A stretch of 64,000 nucleotides of DNA from Flavobacteriales bacterium (GCA_020853105.1 JADYZM010000040.1:49915-113914); one strand, 5' to 3'. Counted from the stretch's first letter, positions 8,035-17,997 are shown. The notes: generated from the letters alone by a model not told the origin. A program made the numbers and translations.

Positions 8035-10469
8035 CAGGAATTAGATTTTTTATTGGATTTTAAAATTCTTTTGATTCGGCTCTCTTTTTTTGTGTCATCG
8101 TAATAATAACCGTCTTTATTGCCGTAGCTGTATCTATAGTTGTAGCCATAACTATAATATTTATTGTTGTAGTCAACACCATTTAAGATTATGGATAATT
8201 TTTTTATCCCATTTTCACGTACCAATTTGTTGAGATTATTTATGAAATTTTTACGAGAATAATCATTTTTAAATACATAAATCGGGAAATCTGCCTTTTT
8301 AAGAGTTTCCATAGCATCAGAAACCAACCCTATAGGAGGATTATCAACCACAATTAAATCGTAATCGGTTTTAAGTTTTTCAATAACTTCCTCTAGTTTT
8401 CCTCCTATAATCAATTCTGAAGGATTTGGAGGAATTGGTCCTGAAGTAATGTAATGTAGGTTTTCTAAACTGCTTTTGTGAATACAACTTTTTATATCGT
8501 CTTTATCAATTAAAATTGTGCTCATTCCTTTTTCGTTACTCACACCAAATCCGACATGAATTTTGGGCTTTCTCATGTCTAAGTCTAATATGATTACTTT
8601 TTTTCCTGACATGGCAATAATGCCTGAAAGATTTAAGGCACAAAAAGTTTTTCCTTCACCCGAAATGGTAGATGTAATTGCCATTAGTTTGCATCCTTCT
8701 GCTTTTGAAATGAATTGCAAGTTGGTTCTGATAGCTCTGAAAGATTCGGAAATAATAGATTTTGGGTCTCTGTTAATAACCAGTTGAGAGTTTGGGATAT
8801 CTTTATGATAAATGGGAACAGTACCTAAAGTTCCTATTATTGAATTTGCATGTTTTGTAATTTCATCAATTGATGAAATGGTATTTTTAAGAATATATTT
8901 AAAAATTAATATAACAATTGAAATTACAACACCAAGTAAAATACCTGTTGCAATTATCACTTTTTTATTTGGTGAGAAAGGAGTGCTTGGAACTAATGCT
9001 TTGTCTAATATTGTGTGTTGAGGGACAAAACCAGCTTCTGAAATAGAGTACTCGGTTCTTTTTTCCATTATCAGAGTGAAGAATTTTTCATCAATTGACA
9101 AAACTCGTTGGAGTCTAGCGTATTCAAGTTCTTTAGCCGGAACATTCAAATATTTAGATTGAATTTCTCCAATTTTTTTTGTTAGGTCTTTACGTCTGCT
9201 CTCAATTTTTGAAATCAATGATGTGAGTGATTTTGAAAGTACTTCTTTTTGAATTTCAATTTGCTTGTCTTGTACTTTTAAAGATTCACTTTCATTGGTA
9301 GATTCAGTTAAAATTCGTTGCCGTTGTAGTAGCAAATTTTGTAAATCGTTAATTAGTGCGGTAACTCTAGCTTCGTATTCTGTTCCGGAAAGAATAGGCA
9401 GAAGATTATATACATTTATTTCTTTTAATTTGGTTTTAAGTGAATTATTAACTTCTATGAGTACATTTCTTTGTAAATCTAAATCAATCATATCGGTTTC
9501 TAACTTATTCACTCTATCCACATAAAGAGTTGAAAACCTGTCAATATCAGAAAGTTTATTGTTTTTCTGAAAATCTTCTATATTAGTTTCAGATTCTTTA
9601 ACTCTGTTTAGATAAGTGTCGAGTTGATTATCCAAGAATTCAATTACGTTTTTTGAACTTTTACTTCTTTCTTCAAGGTCATAAGTAATATATTCATTCG
9701 CAATTGCTGTAATAACATCAGAAGTTTTTCTGGGGTTGTTGTCTTGGAAATTTATGTTTATTGTTTTAGCAGCTGGGTTTAGCGGATACACATTTAAACT
9801 TTTGATATATCGATTTGTTAAATTCTCAACATCATTGATAATAAAATAAAGTTTGTTGTTATTGATTTCCGACTTATACTCTTCAATAGCGATAGGGTTT
9901 GTTGTTTTTATTTTTAAACGAACATCACTAAAATCAATATATTCATCAAACTTATATTGACCCAAAATAGTTCCATTTTTAGATAAAACAAATTCTCCGT
10001 TTGAGGTAAAATCTAAGTGGAAGGGTATCTGCATTACAGATGAATCTTTTACTTCAAATTCAACTTCAATAGGTGAGCTTCGGTAGAGTTCAAATGATAA
10101 AAACTTACCTTCGTTGAAGTAACTGACTCCTAGAGGAAGCTGAGATAGGGCTCTTTTAAGTAGAAATTTTGATTTGAGTAATTCGACATCTTTTGCAATT
10201 TCATTTCCTTCCGTTCTTTCTTGAAATTTATTAATATTTAAAACTTGTTCGGCTTTGTTTTCCGAGCCTACTTGTAGTACTAAATTAGATTGATAAAGTG
10301 GAACCGTATATCGCAAGTAAATTAATGAAGCGGCTATTGTAGTAGAAATAATAAGGAGAAAGAGAAGTAAATTTCTTCTAAAAATTTGAAGAAGCAGTAT
10401 AATGTCCAAATCAGTATTGAAATTGGAAATTAATTCTTGTTCTTCTTTCAGATTTTTATATTCAGACAT
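8034..10469 (-). CDS. Wzc-like polysaccharide co-polymerase and BY-type tyrosine autokinase
   Basis: An 811-residue inner-membrane protein that controls chain length and export of capsule or exopolysaccharide. Order of parts: transmembrane helix near residues 32-52, Wzz-type periplasmic domain, long coiled coil (about 260-450), second transmembrane helix near 505-525, then a cytoplasmic BY-kinase. The kinase shows Walker A STISGEGKT (about 600), Walker A' ILDLDMRKP (about 630) and Walker B-like LIVVDNPP. The C-terminal tail holds a Tyr cluster (YYSYGYNYRYSYGN), the usual autophosphorylation sites. The Wza-like lipoprotein gene is four bases upstream, the standard partner arrangement. Confidence 0.94.
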   Translation of the reverse strand: MSEYKNLKEEQELISNFNTDLDIILLLQIFRRNLLLFLLIISTTIAASLIYLRYTVPLYQSNLVLQVGSENKAEQVLNINKFQERTEGNEIAKDVELLKSKFLLKRALSQLPLGVSYFNEGKFLSFELYRSSPIEVEFEVKDSSVMQIPFHLDFTSNGEFVLSKNGTILGQYKFDEYIDFSDVRLKIKTTNPIAIEEYKSEINNNKLYFIINDVENLTNRYIKSLNVYPLNPAAKTININFQDNNPRKTSDVITAIANEYITYDLEERSKSSKNVIEFLDNQLDTYLNRVKESETNIEDFQKNNKLSDIDRFSTLYVDRVNKLETDMIDLDLQRNVLIEVNNSLKTKLKEINVYNLLPILSGTEYEARVTALINDLQNLLLQRQRILTESTNESESLKVQDKQIEIQKEVLSKSLTSLISKIESRRKDLTKKIGEIQSKYLNVPAKELEYARLQRVLSIDEKFFTLIMEKRTEYSISEAGFVPQHTILDKALVPSTPFSPNKKVIIATGILLGVVISIVILIFKYILKNTISSIDEITKHANSIIGTLGTVPIYHKDIPNSQLVINRDPKSIISESFRAIRTNLQFISKAEGCKLMAITSTISGEGKTFCALNLSGIIAMSGKKVIILDLDMRKPKIHVGFGVSNEKGMSTILIDKDDIKSCIHKSSLENLHYITSGPIPPNPSELIIGGKLEEVIEKLKTDYDLIVVDNPPIGLVSDAMETLKKADFPIYVFKNDYSRKNFINNLNKLVRENGIKKLSIILNGVDYNNKYYSYGYNYRYSYGNKDGYYYDDTKKESRIKRILKSNKKSNS

Positions 10470-10473
10470 GAAT

Positions 10474-11244
10474 TTATTTATTCAAGTTGTTTATAACTAA
10501 GATTAGAGTGATTGTACTTGTTAATAAACTAACTATTGGTGCAATATCACTAACAGCTTCTCCAAGAATATTTCTTCTCGGCTCTACGTATATTATATCG
10601 TTAGCTTTCAATACAAAATCTGCATCTTTTATTCCTTCCATATACTTGAAATTAAACAAATATACTTTTGGGTTTTTTAAATTACCTCGGACTAATTTTA
10701 TCCTATGGGCTTTTGCATCTTTTGATAGTCCGCCTACAGCACCTAGAGCCTCAATGAGAGTTGTGTTTTCATTTTTTAAAGTAAAAACTTGAGCCTTCCC
10801 GATTCCAGTGAAAATAGTAATTCTTCGGTTTAATACATGGATTTGCACAAATGGTTTGATGTAATATTTGGCATATTCTTCTTGAAGGATAACTTCGAGT
10901 TCTTTTATTGTTTTCTCCTTAATATTTAATCTGCCGATAACTGGAAATTTACAATTACCGTCATATTCCACGAGATAGGTTGGGTTGATTAGAGTTGTAA
11001 TTCTGTTTTCTGGATTTGTTGATAACGCTGTTAAATCAATCAGACGTGTACCTTCATTGGTGTAGAGTTGAAATTCTAATATGTCGCTGGGTTGAATTCT
11101 GTATTCGGTTGTTGAGTCTTTAGGATTGGTATCGTATGGATAACCTTTTTTTGTTCTCATCATTATACTGGGATTGATATTACATGCATATAATGCAAGA
11201 ATGAGAATAACAATTACTGAAGTTTTTAGTGTATTAAAATTCAT
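10474..11244 (-). CDS. Wza-like polysaccharide export outer-membrane lipoprotein
   Basis: A 256-residue lipoprotein: N-terminal hydrophobic signal followed by the lipobox-like ALYAC. The Poly_export domain is evident (YRIQPSDILEFQLYT, then FPVIGRLNIKEKTIKELE), followed by a SLBB-type segment (VFTLKNENTTLIEALGAVGG and ANDIIYVEPRR). The C-terminus ends with a hydrophobic segment (PIVSLLTSTITLILVI), as in Bacteroidota homologues that span the outer membrane. It would form the export pore working with the Wzc-like kinase encoded four bases downstream. A TAGATTTG -7 box lies 23 bases upstream of the start. Confidence 0.92.
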   Translation of the reverse strand: MNFNTLKTSVIVILILALYACNINPSIMMRTKKGYPYDTNPKDSTTEYRIQPSDILEFQLYTNEGTRLIDLTALSTNPENRITTLINPTYLVEYDGNCKFPVIGRLNIKEKTIKELEVILQEEYAKYYIKPFVQIHVLNRRITIFTGIGKAQVFTLKNENTTLIEALGAVGGLSKDAKAHRIKLVRGNLKNPKVYLFNFKYMEGIKDADFVLKANDIIYVEPRRNILGEAVSDIAPIVSLLTSTITLILVINNLNK

Positions 11245-11300
11245 ATTTACTCTTGATAAAAGAAAACAAATCTATTAAAACTTGTTCAAATTAAGATAAT

Positions 11301-12509
11301 TTATTTTGTGTTGTTCAACAAAGATACGTACACATTCTGCATATCGTTTATCATTCGTGTAATATTAAATTTTTGGTTAACATTTTCCCAGCCTTTTTTT
11401 CCCATGTCAATTCTCAAATTTTCATTTTCGACTAAATTCAATAAAGCATTACTAAATCCATTCGTATCATTAATTTCTAAAACAAATGCAGTTTGATTTT
11501 TTACTATTACATTTTCTACACCCCCAACATTTGTAGTAACAATCGGCTTATTTGCGGCTTGAGCTTCAATTAAACTAACGGGTGTTCCTTCGTTTAGCGA
11601 TGTTAGGGCTATTATATCTAACCCTGCAATGGCAATATCAACATCTTTTATCCATGATGTGAAAGTTACATCAGATTTTTTTGGAGATTTAATAAATTCA
11701 ACACAATCTAAATTTAACAATTGACATTTTGCAATTAAATTATTACGTTCTTCTCCGTCTCCAATGATAAATACTCTTACTTTCTTCCTTGTTTTATTTA
11801 AAACAGAAGATATAGCATCAAGAAAAAAAACATGATTTTTTATGGGAACAAGTCTGCCTATAATTCCAATGGCAATTTCATCATCGTCCAAAAGATAGTT
11901 TTTTCTAAACGATATTCTTTTTTCGGATTGATTTTCACTGAATTTAGTCAAATCAAATCCGTATGGTACCACATGAATTTTTGAAGCTTTACAAATCTTA
12001 AATTCAGAAGAAAGTTCTTTTTTTTGGATATCGCTTATTGCAATAATAGCAGTTGATTTTCTGGCTAAATATTTTTCAATTGTTTTTATCAATAAAGTTT
12101 TGGGCTTATTAAAATACGAATGAAAAACATGACCGTGAAATGTATGAACTATAACGGGTACTTTACATTTTGAAGCAGCTATTCTTCCTAGTGATCCGGC
12201 TTTTGATGCGTGAGTGTGAACAACATCGGGTTTAAACTCTTTGATGATTTTCACAATTTTTTGATAGGCTATTTTGTCGTTGTTAATATTTATACTCCGC
12301 TTCATTTCGGGAATAACTATAGGCTTTATTCCTAATTGATTGAAAATATAATTGCAACTTTCTTCTGAATCATCTTTTTCACCTCCAATAATAAGTGATT
12401 CAAAATTATTAGGCATAAATCTTGTCAAGTATGCTGTAATGAATGTGAGCCCTCCTAAATTGAAGCGATTAACTATATGTAAAACTTTGATTTTCTTATT
12501 AGGATTCAT
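11301..12509 (-). CDS. Glycosyltransferase family 4 (GT-B fold)
   Basis: A 402-residue GT-B glycosyltransferase. The N-terminal acceptor domain has HIVNRFNLGGLTFITAYL and PDVVHTHASKAGSLGR, and the C-terminal donor domain has GIIGRLVPIKNH, VFIIGDGEERNNL and the GT4 signature LTSLNEGTPVSLIEAQAANK with its EX7E glutamates. It is probably a cytoplasmic or membrane-peripheral enzyme that adds one sugar to the lipid-linked EPS repeat unit. Donor and acceptor cannot be inferred. It is the first gene of the minus-strand group that continues into the Wza/Wzc genes, 57 bases upstream of them. Confidence 0.92.
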   Translation of the reverse strand: MNPNKKIKVLHIVNRFNLGGLTFITAYLTRFMPNNFESLIIGGEKDDSEESCNYIFNQLGIKPIVIPEMKRSININNDKIAYQKIVKIIKEFKPDVVHTHASKAGSLGRIAASKCKVPVIVHTFHGHVFHSYFNKPKTLLIKTIEKYLARKSTAIIAISDIQKKELSSEFKICKASKIHVVPYGFDLTKFSENQSEKRISFRKNYLLDDDEIAIGIIGRLVPIKNHVFFLDAISSVLNKTRKKVRVFIIGDGEERNNLIAKCQLLNLDCVEFIKSPKKSDVTFTSWIKDVDIAIAGLDIIALTSLNEGTPVSLIEAQAANKPIVTTNVGGVENVIVKNQTAFVLEINDTNGFSNALLNLVENENLRIDMGKKGWENVNQKFNITRMINDMQNVYVSLLNNTK

Positions 12510-12672
12510 TAATTGTGATTGCCGTGTTTAGTTAAAATCAATATTCTCTATTTTTTTTCTGGCTATATATCATACAAAGCAATTTTATGAATTAAAAATT
12601 AAAAATCATTTGATTTATAACAAAATCAATTTAAAAATGCTCTTTTTTAAAAATTCATTGGTTCGATATTTT

Positions 12673-12711
12673 ATAAAAAAAATCCCCTTTCCAAATTTTG
12701 GAAAGGGGATT
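12673..12711 (-). terminator. Rho-independent terminator of lpdA
   Basis: A perfect 12-bp stem (AATCCCCTTTCC at 12681-12692 with GGAAAGGGGATT at 12700-12711) with a 7-base loop. Eight A residues follow on the plus strand (12673-12680), read as a U tract on the minus strand. It lies 21 bases beyond the lpdA stop codon. Confidence 0.92.
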
Positions 12712-12731
12712 CGATAAAAATTAGAATTTAT

Positions 12732-14120
12732 TTACATGTGAATTACTTCTCCGTATGCAGCTGCTGCAGCTTCCATCACTGCTTCACTCATAGTCGGGTG
12801 AGGATGAACTGTTTTAATTAACTCATGACCTGTAGTTTCCAGTTTACGAATAGCAACAATTTCAGCTATCATTTCAGTAACGTTGTACCCAATCATGTGT
12901 CCACCCAATAATTCGCCGTATTTTGCATCAAAAATTAATTTTACAAATCCATCTTTATGCCCAGCTGCACTTGCTTTTCCTGATGCAGAAAATGGAAATT
13001 TCCCAACTTTAATTTCATATCCCTTTTCGAGAGCCATTTTCTCTGTCATTCCTACTGATGAAACTTCAGGAACACAATAAGTACAACCTGGAATATTTCC
13101 ATAATTCAGTGGTTCTACATGTAATCCGGCTATTTTTTCAACACATATTATACCTTCAGCTGATGCAACGTGTGCTAATGCATGACCTTTGGTAACATCA
13201 CCAATTGCATAATATCCAGGAATATTAGTTTGGTAAAAATCATTAGTTACAATGATATCTTTGTCAACAATAATTCCAACGTCTTCTAAACCAATGTTTT
13301 CAATGTTTCGTTTTATGCCAACAGCTGATAACACAACATCGCATTCAATTGTTTCTTCTCCTTTTTTTGTTTTTACTAAAACTTTGCAGCCGTTTCCTTT
13401 AGTGTCAACACTTTCAACAGATGAATTGGTCATAACGTTTATTCCAGCTTTTTTGAATGAACGTTCTAGTTGTTTTGAAACATCTTCATCTTCTAAAGGA
13501 ACTATATTTGGCAAGTATTCAATGAGAGTAACTTCAACTCCCATCGCATTATAGAAATAGGCAAATTCAGACCCGATAGCACCAGACCCAACAACAACCA
13601 TTTTTTTAGGAAGTTTTGGCAAAACCAATGCTTCTCTGTATCCAATTATTTTTTTTCCGTCTTGAGGCAAGTTTGGTAAAACTCTTGAGCGAGCACCTGT
13701 AGCTATAATAATGTGTTTTGCTGAATATTCAGTTACTTTTTTATCATCTCCTTCAACGTCTATTTTTTGTCCTTTTTTTAGCGTTGCAGTTCCTTTGATG
13801 ATGTCAACTTTGTTTTTTTTCATCAAAAACTGAATTCCATTACTCATGCCATTGGCAACATCTCTGCTTCTTTTTACAATAGCCGGAAAGTCTGCGTCAG
13901 CATTTTTCACATTTATTCCGTAATCTGCAGCATGATTGATGTATTCAAATACACTTGCACTTTTTAATAAAGCTTTTGTCGGGATACAACCCCAGTTTAA
14001 GCAAATTCCACCTAATTCTGCTTTTTCAACCAATGCTGTTTTTAATCCTAATTGAGAAGCTCGTATGGCGGCAACATATCCACCTGGACCACTTCCTACA
14101 ACAATTACATCGTAGCTCAT
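12732..14120 (-). CDS. lpdA: Dihydrolipoyl dehydrogenase
   Basis: A 462-residue flavoprotein (E3 component) that reoxidises dihydrolipoamide of the pyruvate, 2-oxoglutarate or branched-chain dehydrogenase complexes, or the glycine-cleavage system. FAD site VVGSGPGGYVAA at the N-terminus; redox-active disulfide C40/C45 in GGICLNWGCIPTK; NAD site VVGSGAIGSEFA; second FAD motif YAIGDVTKGHALAHVA; and the catalytic His-Glu in HPHPTMSEAV close to the C-terminus. It stands alone between EPS genes with its own terminator, so which complex it serves cannot be told from context. The ICLNWGC variant of the disulfide motif is seen in one large subgroup of the family. Confidence 0.97.
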   Translation of the reverse strand: MSYDVIVVGSGPGGYVAAIRASQLGLKTALVEKAELGGICLNWGCIPTKALLKSASVFEYINHAADYGINVKNADADFPAIVKRSRDVANGMSNGIQFLMKKNKVDIIKGTATLKKGQKIDVEGDDKKVTEYSAKHIIIATGARSRVLPNLPQDGKKIIGYREALVLPKLPKKMVVVGSGAIGSEFAYFYNAMGVEVTLIEYLPNIVPLEDEDVSKQLERSFKKAGINVMTNSSVESVDTKGNGCKVLVKTKKGEETIECDVVLSAVGIKRNIENIGLEDVGIIVDKDIIVTNDFYQTNIPGYYAIGDVTKGHALAHVASAEGIICVEKIAGLHVEPLNYGNIPGCTYCVPEVSSVGMTEKMALEKGYEIKVGKFPFSASGKASAAGHKDGFVKLIFDAKYGELLGGHMIGYNVTEMIAEIVAIRKLETTGHELIKTVHPHPTMSEAVMEAAAAAYGEVIHM

Positions 14121-14231
14121 TTTATAGTTAATTTTAAAGGTTAATTAATCATTTTGTTCATGCGAAAGTAAGATTTATAGTTGAAATAAAAGCTATAATA
14201 GTCAATGAACATTTTTAATGAGAAACACAAT

Positions 14232-14678
14232 CTATTTATAGACAAATACTAAATCCATTTTATGGATTATAAAATCTTGTTGGTTGTTTTTAATTAAGGT
14301 TGGAACGATATTAAATATGGTGTCGCTCGGTGGAATAAAATTTCCTTCGAGCTTTCCGTAAAATTTCCATCGTGTTATACCTTTTTTAATTTTTTTTGAC
14401 TCTTTTGTTATGTTTGTGCATTTTAATGGGTCTGTTCCTCCCTTCATCAATTGTTGGTTTCCTTTGTAAAATTCGAAATCTAAAACCATTACAGGAAATT
14501 GGCGAAATTCAATATCACAATCCAAATAAAAATCTATTTGATGATGTTTTTCGCAGCTTAAATTTGCTTGTTGGGGGGGAGTAGCTATTAAATTTAATCG
14601 TGGACTTTCTTTTTTAGTACAGGCTAAAATGAAAAGCAGTATTAGTGTGAAAAAGAAAGTTTTAATATTAATATTCAT
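14232..14678 (-). CDS. Small lipoprotein of unknown function in the EPS cluster
   Basis: A 148-residue protein with a type II signal peptide (hydrophobic run then LLFILACTKK, with Cys about residue 20). The remainder is a short, beta-rich sequence without a family I recognise. The ATG overlaps the stop of the upstream sugar-transferase gene by one base (TAATG), so the two are probably translated together. The context suggests an envelope accessory to polysaccharide synthesis, but that is inference only. Confidence 0.72.
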   Translation of the reverse strand: MNINIKTFFFTLILLFILACTKKESPRLNLIATPPQQANLSCEKHHQIDFYLDCDIEFRQFPVMVLDFEFYKGNQQLMKGGTDPLKCTNITKESKKIKKGITRWKFYGKLEGNFIPPSDTIFNIVPTLIKNNQQDFIIHKMDLVFVYK

Positions 14679-16096
14679 TATTTTCCTGTTCCTTTAACGA
14701 CTATCATAAGAGTATAAATTAAAATTTTAAAATCTACCATCAGCGACATGTTTTCTATGTAGATTATATCAAATTTCAAACGTTCAATCATTTGGCTTAC
14801 ATTTTCTGCATACCCATATTTTACTTGCCCCCAAGATGTTATACCTGGTCTTACTTTTAATAGGTGGTGGTAGTGTGGAGCATCTTTTACAATTTGATCT
14901 ATAAAATACTGTCTTTCGGGTCGAGGTCCTACTAAACTCATATCACCAATTATTACATTAAAAAACTGAGGAATCTCGTCTAACCTTACTTTTCGCATGA
15001 ATTTACCAAATTTTGTAATCCTAGCGTCTTTTTGGCTGCTAAGGGCTGGTCCATCTTTTTCAGCATCAATGGTCATTGATCGAAATTTATAGATAAGAAA
15101 TGGTTTTCCGTGAAGTCCTATTCTTTCTTGTGCATAAAACGCAGGCCCCTTTGATGTGAGTTTAACTATTAATGCAGTAATAACATATACAGGAGATAAG
15201 ATTAGGATTGCCATTATAGAAAAAAAGATATCAAAAGCCCGTTTGATGGATTGCTGCCAAACGGGCATTATTTCCTTAGTAATAATTATTAATGGTGTAC
15301 CAAAAATTGATGTCATTTTAACCGAACCCGAAAGAATATCATACATATCAGGTATTATTTTAATAATTACCGGTAGTCCTTCCAATACGGTTATAATATT
15401 TCCTAAGCTTTTGTGTTCTGATGATTCAATAGCGATGATGACTTCCTCAACTTGATGGTCATTAATAATTTTTCTCAAATCAACACAATTTCCTAAATGA
15501 GTTAAATGTTTTTCTAGTTTAGAAATTTCTTTTGCTTCGTTCACATGAGTAAAGCCAATTATAGCATTTCCGGTAGAATATCTTTGATTGGTTAGCTCAA
15601 GATATAAATCAAGTGCTTTTTGATTTGAGCCGATTATTAAAGTATTAAATCCAATTTTTCTGTTTTTAATTCTTTTACCGGTATGAGTTGTTAAAATAAA
15701 TCTGAAAAATTCGGTAAAACCAAATTGAAGTGCCAACAAAGAAAAATACATTTTGTAGTATTGCTTGTATGATGCAATTTCATCATCAAGGATTAATACA
15801 AAAAACAGGATAATTGTACCGACGATTGAAACTAAAACAGTTTGCCCAAATTCTTTGAGACGTGATTTTCTGTAAATATTTTTATATACACCCGAAACTG
15901 CATGTAGTATAAGCCAGAAGATAGGTAATAAAACAATTGCAGTGTAATAATTTTTATCAAAGACAATTTCAAAATCGTACCCAAATTTTATGGGTTCAAT
16001 GAATTTTTTTCGATAGATAAAAAAAAGATGCCATGCAGCAACCGCACTCAACACATCAAAAAAGATATATTTTAAAGTATGAAGTGTTTTATTCAT
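14678..16096 (-). CDS. Polyprenyl glycosylphosphotransferase (WbaP/WcaJ-like)
   Basis: A 472-residue initiating transferase that moves a hexose-1-phosphate from a UDP-sugar to undecaprenyl phosphate to begin exopolysaccharide repeat units. Several hydrophobic helices occupy residues 1-130, then a Rossmann-like CoA-binding type region (about 150-250, NTLIIGSNQKALDL). The bacterial sugar-transferase domain starts near residue 280: KRAFDIFFSIMAILILSP, ERIGLHGKPFLIYKFRSM, VRLDEIPQFFNVIIGDMSLV and GPRPERQYF, with the catalytic Asp-Glu in LDEIPQ. Length is normal for the family. The lipoprotein genes on both sides abut or overlap it, implying one transcript. Confidence 0.94.
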   Translation of the reverse strand: MNKTLHTLKYIFFDVLSAVAAWHLFFIYRKKFIEPIKFGYDFEIVFDKNYYTAIVLLPIFWLILHAVSGVYKNIYRKSRLKEFGQTVLVSIVGTIILFFVLILDDEIASYKQYYKMYFSLLALQFGFTEFFRFILTTHTGKRIKNRKIGFNTLIIGSNQKALDLYLELTNQRYSTGNAIIGFTHVNEAKEISKLEKHLTHLGNCVDLRKIINDHQVEEVIIAIESSEHKSLGNIITVLEGLPVIIKIIPDMYDILSGSVKMTSIFGTPLIIITKEIMPVWQQSIKRAFDIFFSIMAILILSPVYVITALIVKLTSKGPAFYAQERIGLHGKPFLIYKFRSMTIDAEKDGPALSSQKDARITKFGKFMRKVRLDEIPQFFNVIIGDMSLVGPRPERQYFIDQIVKDAPHYHHLLKVRPGITSWGQVKYGYAENVSQMIERLKFDIIYIENMSLMVDFKILIYTLMIVVKGTGK

Positions 16097-16927
16097 TTAA
16101 AGATGAACAATTTTTAGATTATCAAACATAAAAGTTGGGTAATCAACTTTTGACTCCATTCCAAAGAATATTTTGTATTGTGATGCGTATGACCTGGTTT
16201 TGATAGGTTCTGTAAAATTCAAGTAAATTTTTTTCCAAGTTGATGTTGTGTTTAAATAAAAAACACCGATTTGTTCAGAATCTGCATATAAACCAACTAA
16301 AACCGGCTGATTGGTTATAAAATTTAATTCTAGAAAGACTGTTTTTGACCGAGGAATATCTGAAAAAGCAGGAGTCATACATTCAAAAAAGTCATTACCA
16401 GGAACCATAGTAACAATCCCAGAATAATACCCTTCAAATGCACTTGTAGATTTATATACAACAGTGTCTGATACTGTGCTGTAGCTGAATGGTAAACTTG
16501 CTGTTTCAAAATCTTCCATCCAATAAAAAGTTACCCCTGATTTATATGAACTGTAAGGATTGATTACAGTAGTTTTTGATTTTTCTAAAGTAACTGTTGT
16601 TGAGTATTCGTTATAAAATAGGTACTTTGATCTGCGTTCAGCAATTCCATTTTCTTTTATTCCCGGATAAATGTCAATTTTATGAACTCCGTCTTTTAAC
16701 ACAGGAAACCTGGCAGGAAGCTCAAAAATTCCAGCTAAATCGTTATCAATATACACCCATGCATCAGTAATATTATGGGAACTGGAACCTTGTGATGCAG
16801 TAGTTGAAAATGTAAACGGATTAATTTGAATATAAGATGGTATTTCAGCTTCCAAATCTTCTTTAGAACACGAAAATACTGTTGTTAAAAGGAAAAGTAA
16901 TAAAATGTATTTTTTAGCGTTCTGCAC
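16097..16927 (-). CDS. Putative lipoprotein, unknown function
   Basis: A 276-residue protein that begins at a GTG codon; an in-frame stop lies just two codons upstream and no ATG precedes the signal sequence, so GTG is required. The signal ends in a lipobox (TTVFSC, Cys about residue 20). The rest is beta-rich: an N-terminal segment resembling a small Ig-like fold, then a region (WYMEDFETASLPF-like, about 135-276) reminiscent of jelly-roll carbohydrate-binding modules, though I do not recognise a defined family. The sugar-transferase gene starts next to its stop. A TACTTTTG box lies about 48 bases upstream of the start. Confidence 0.72.
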   Translation of the reverse strand: MQNAKKYILLLFLLTTVFSCSKEDLEAEIPSYIQINPFTFSTTASQGSSSHNITDAWVYIDNDLAGIFELPARFPVLKDGVHKIDIYPGIKENGIAERRSKYLFYNEYSTTVTLEKSKTTVINPYSSYKSGVTFYWMEDFETASLPFSYSTVSDTVVYKSTSAFEGYYSGIVTMVPGNDFFECMTPAFSDIPRSKTVFLELNFITNQPVLVGLYADSEQIGVFYLNTTSTWKKIYLNFTEPIKTRSYASQYKIFFGMESKVDYPTFMFDNLKIVHL

Positions 16928-16982
16928 AACTTATAAAATATCAACCCAAACGGTGATTTTATTTAATTATTGTGCAAAAGTA

Positions 16983-17972
16983 TTAATCTTCTATTAAAGC
17001 TAATGAAATTTTTAATTTTTCAATGATTTTATAAGCAACATCAAGTGCATTATAGCCATCATGGATAGTTACAAGTGGCTTTGTATTGTTTAAAATTGAA
17101 AGAGCAAATTGTGTTAGTTCTTCTTTTATGGCATTGGTTTCTTTTATGGTTGGTTTTTCAAAAAATATTTGTTTTATTCCTTTTCCATTACCCAAATCAA
17201 GTGTAACTGAGAGAGGGTCTGGTTCTCCCTCAACATTTTTTAGTTTAACTATTTCTGCTTGTTTGTCAAGAAAATCAATTGAAATGTATGCATCACGTTG
17301 AAAAACTCGTGTTTTCCTCATGTTTTTAAGTGAAATTCTACTGGCAGTAAGATTAGCTACGCATCCGTTGTCAAATTCTATTCTGACATTTGCTATATCT
17401 GGCGTGTCGCTAACAACTGCAACACCACTTGCACTAATTTTTTTAATGTTTGATTTAACTATATTCAAAACAATGTCAATGTCGTGGATCATTAAATCAA
17501 GAACAACAGAAACATCTGTTCCTCTTGGGTTAAACTGTGCCAATCGATGGGTTTCAATAAACATTGGATTATTGATAAAAGGAACAGCTGTAACGAATGC
17601 AGGATTAAAGCGTTCTACATGACCAATTTGAACTTTCACATTTGCTTCGTCGGCTAAATAAATTAACTGTTTTGCTTCTTCAATAGTGTTGGTAATTGGT
17701 TTTTCAATAAACAAATGTTTGGATTGTTTTAGAGATTTTGATGCACAATCGAAATGAGAGATTGTTGGAGTAACAATATCTACTGCATCAACTGCTTCAA
17801 TTAATTCATTTATAGATGTAAACGATTTAACATTGAAATCTTCCGATATTTTTTTTCGAGTTGATTCATCAGCGTCATAAAACCCAACCAATTCAATAAT
17901 TTCGATTTCCTTAAGTAGTTTGATGTGAATTTTACCTAAGTGTCCTGCACCTATTACGCCAATTTTCAACAT
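16983..17972 (-). CDS. Gfo/Idh/MocA family NAD(P)-dependent oxidoreductase
   Basis: A 329-residue dehydrogenase. The N-terminal Rossmann domain begins GVIGAGHLGKIH; the family motif EKPITNTIEEA (Lys and Pro of EKP) and the following QIGHVERFNPA are clear, and the C-terminal alpha/beta domain is present. Members oxidise or isomerise sugars, often UDP-HexNAc derivatives used in surface glycans, which would fit the EPS neighbours, but the substrate is not determinable here. It is the first gene of the minus-strand run and a TACTTTTG -7 box lies 18 bases upstream of the ATG. Confidence 0.9.
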   Translation of the reverse strand: MLKIGVIGAGHLGKIHIKLLKEIEIIELVGFYDADESTRKKISEDFNVKSFTSINELIEAVDAVDIVTPTISHFDCASKSLKQSKHLFIEKPITNTIEEAKQLIYLADEANVKVQIGHVERFNPAFVTAVPFINNPMFIETHRLAQFNPRGTDVSVVLDLMIHDIDIVLNIVKSNIKKISASGVAVVSDTPDIANVRIEFDNGCVANLTASRISLKNMRKTRVFQRDAYISIDFLDKQAEIVKLKNVEGEPDPLSVTLDLGNGKGIKQIFFEKPTIKETNAIKEELTQFALSILNNTKPLVTIHDGYNALDVAYKIIEKLKISLALIED

Positions 17973-17989
17973 ACTGTATTTCTTTTTTT

Positions 17990-17997
17990 CAAAAGTA
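17990..17997 (-). promoter_or_regulatory. -7 box (TACTTTTG) for the Gfo/Idh gene
   Basis: Matches the Bacteroidota TAnnTTTG -7 element on the minus strand, 18 bases before the start codon. No clear TTG -33 element at the right spacing. Confidence 0.4.
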
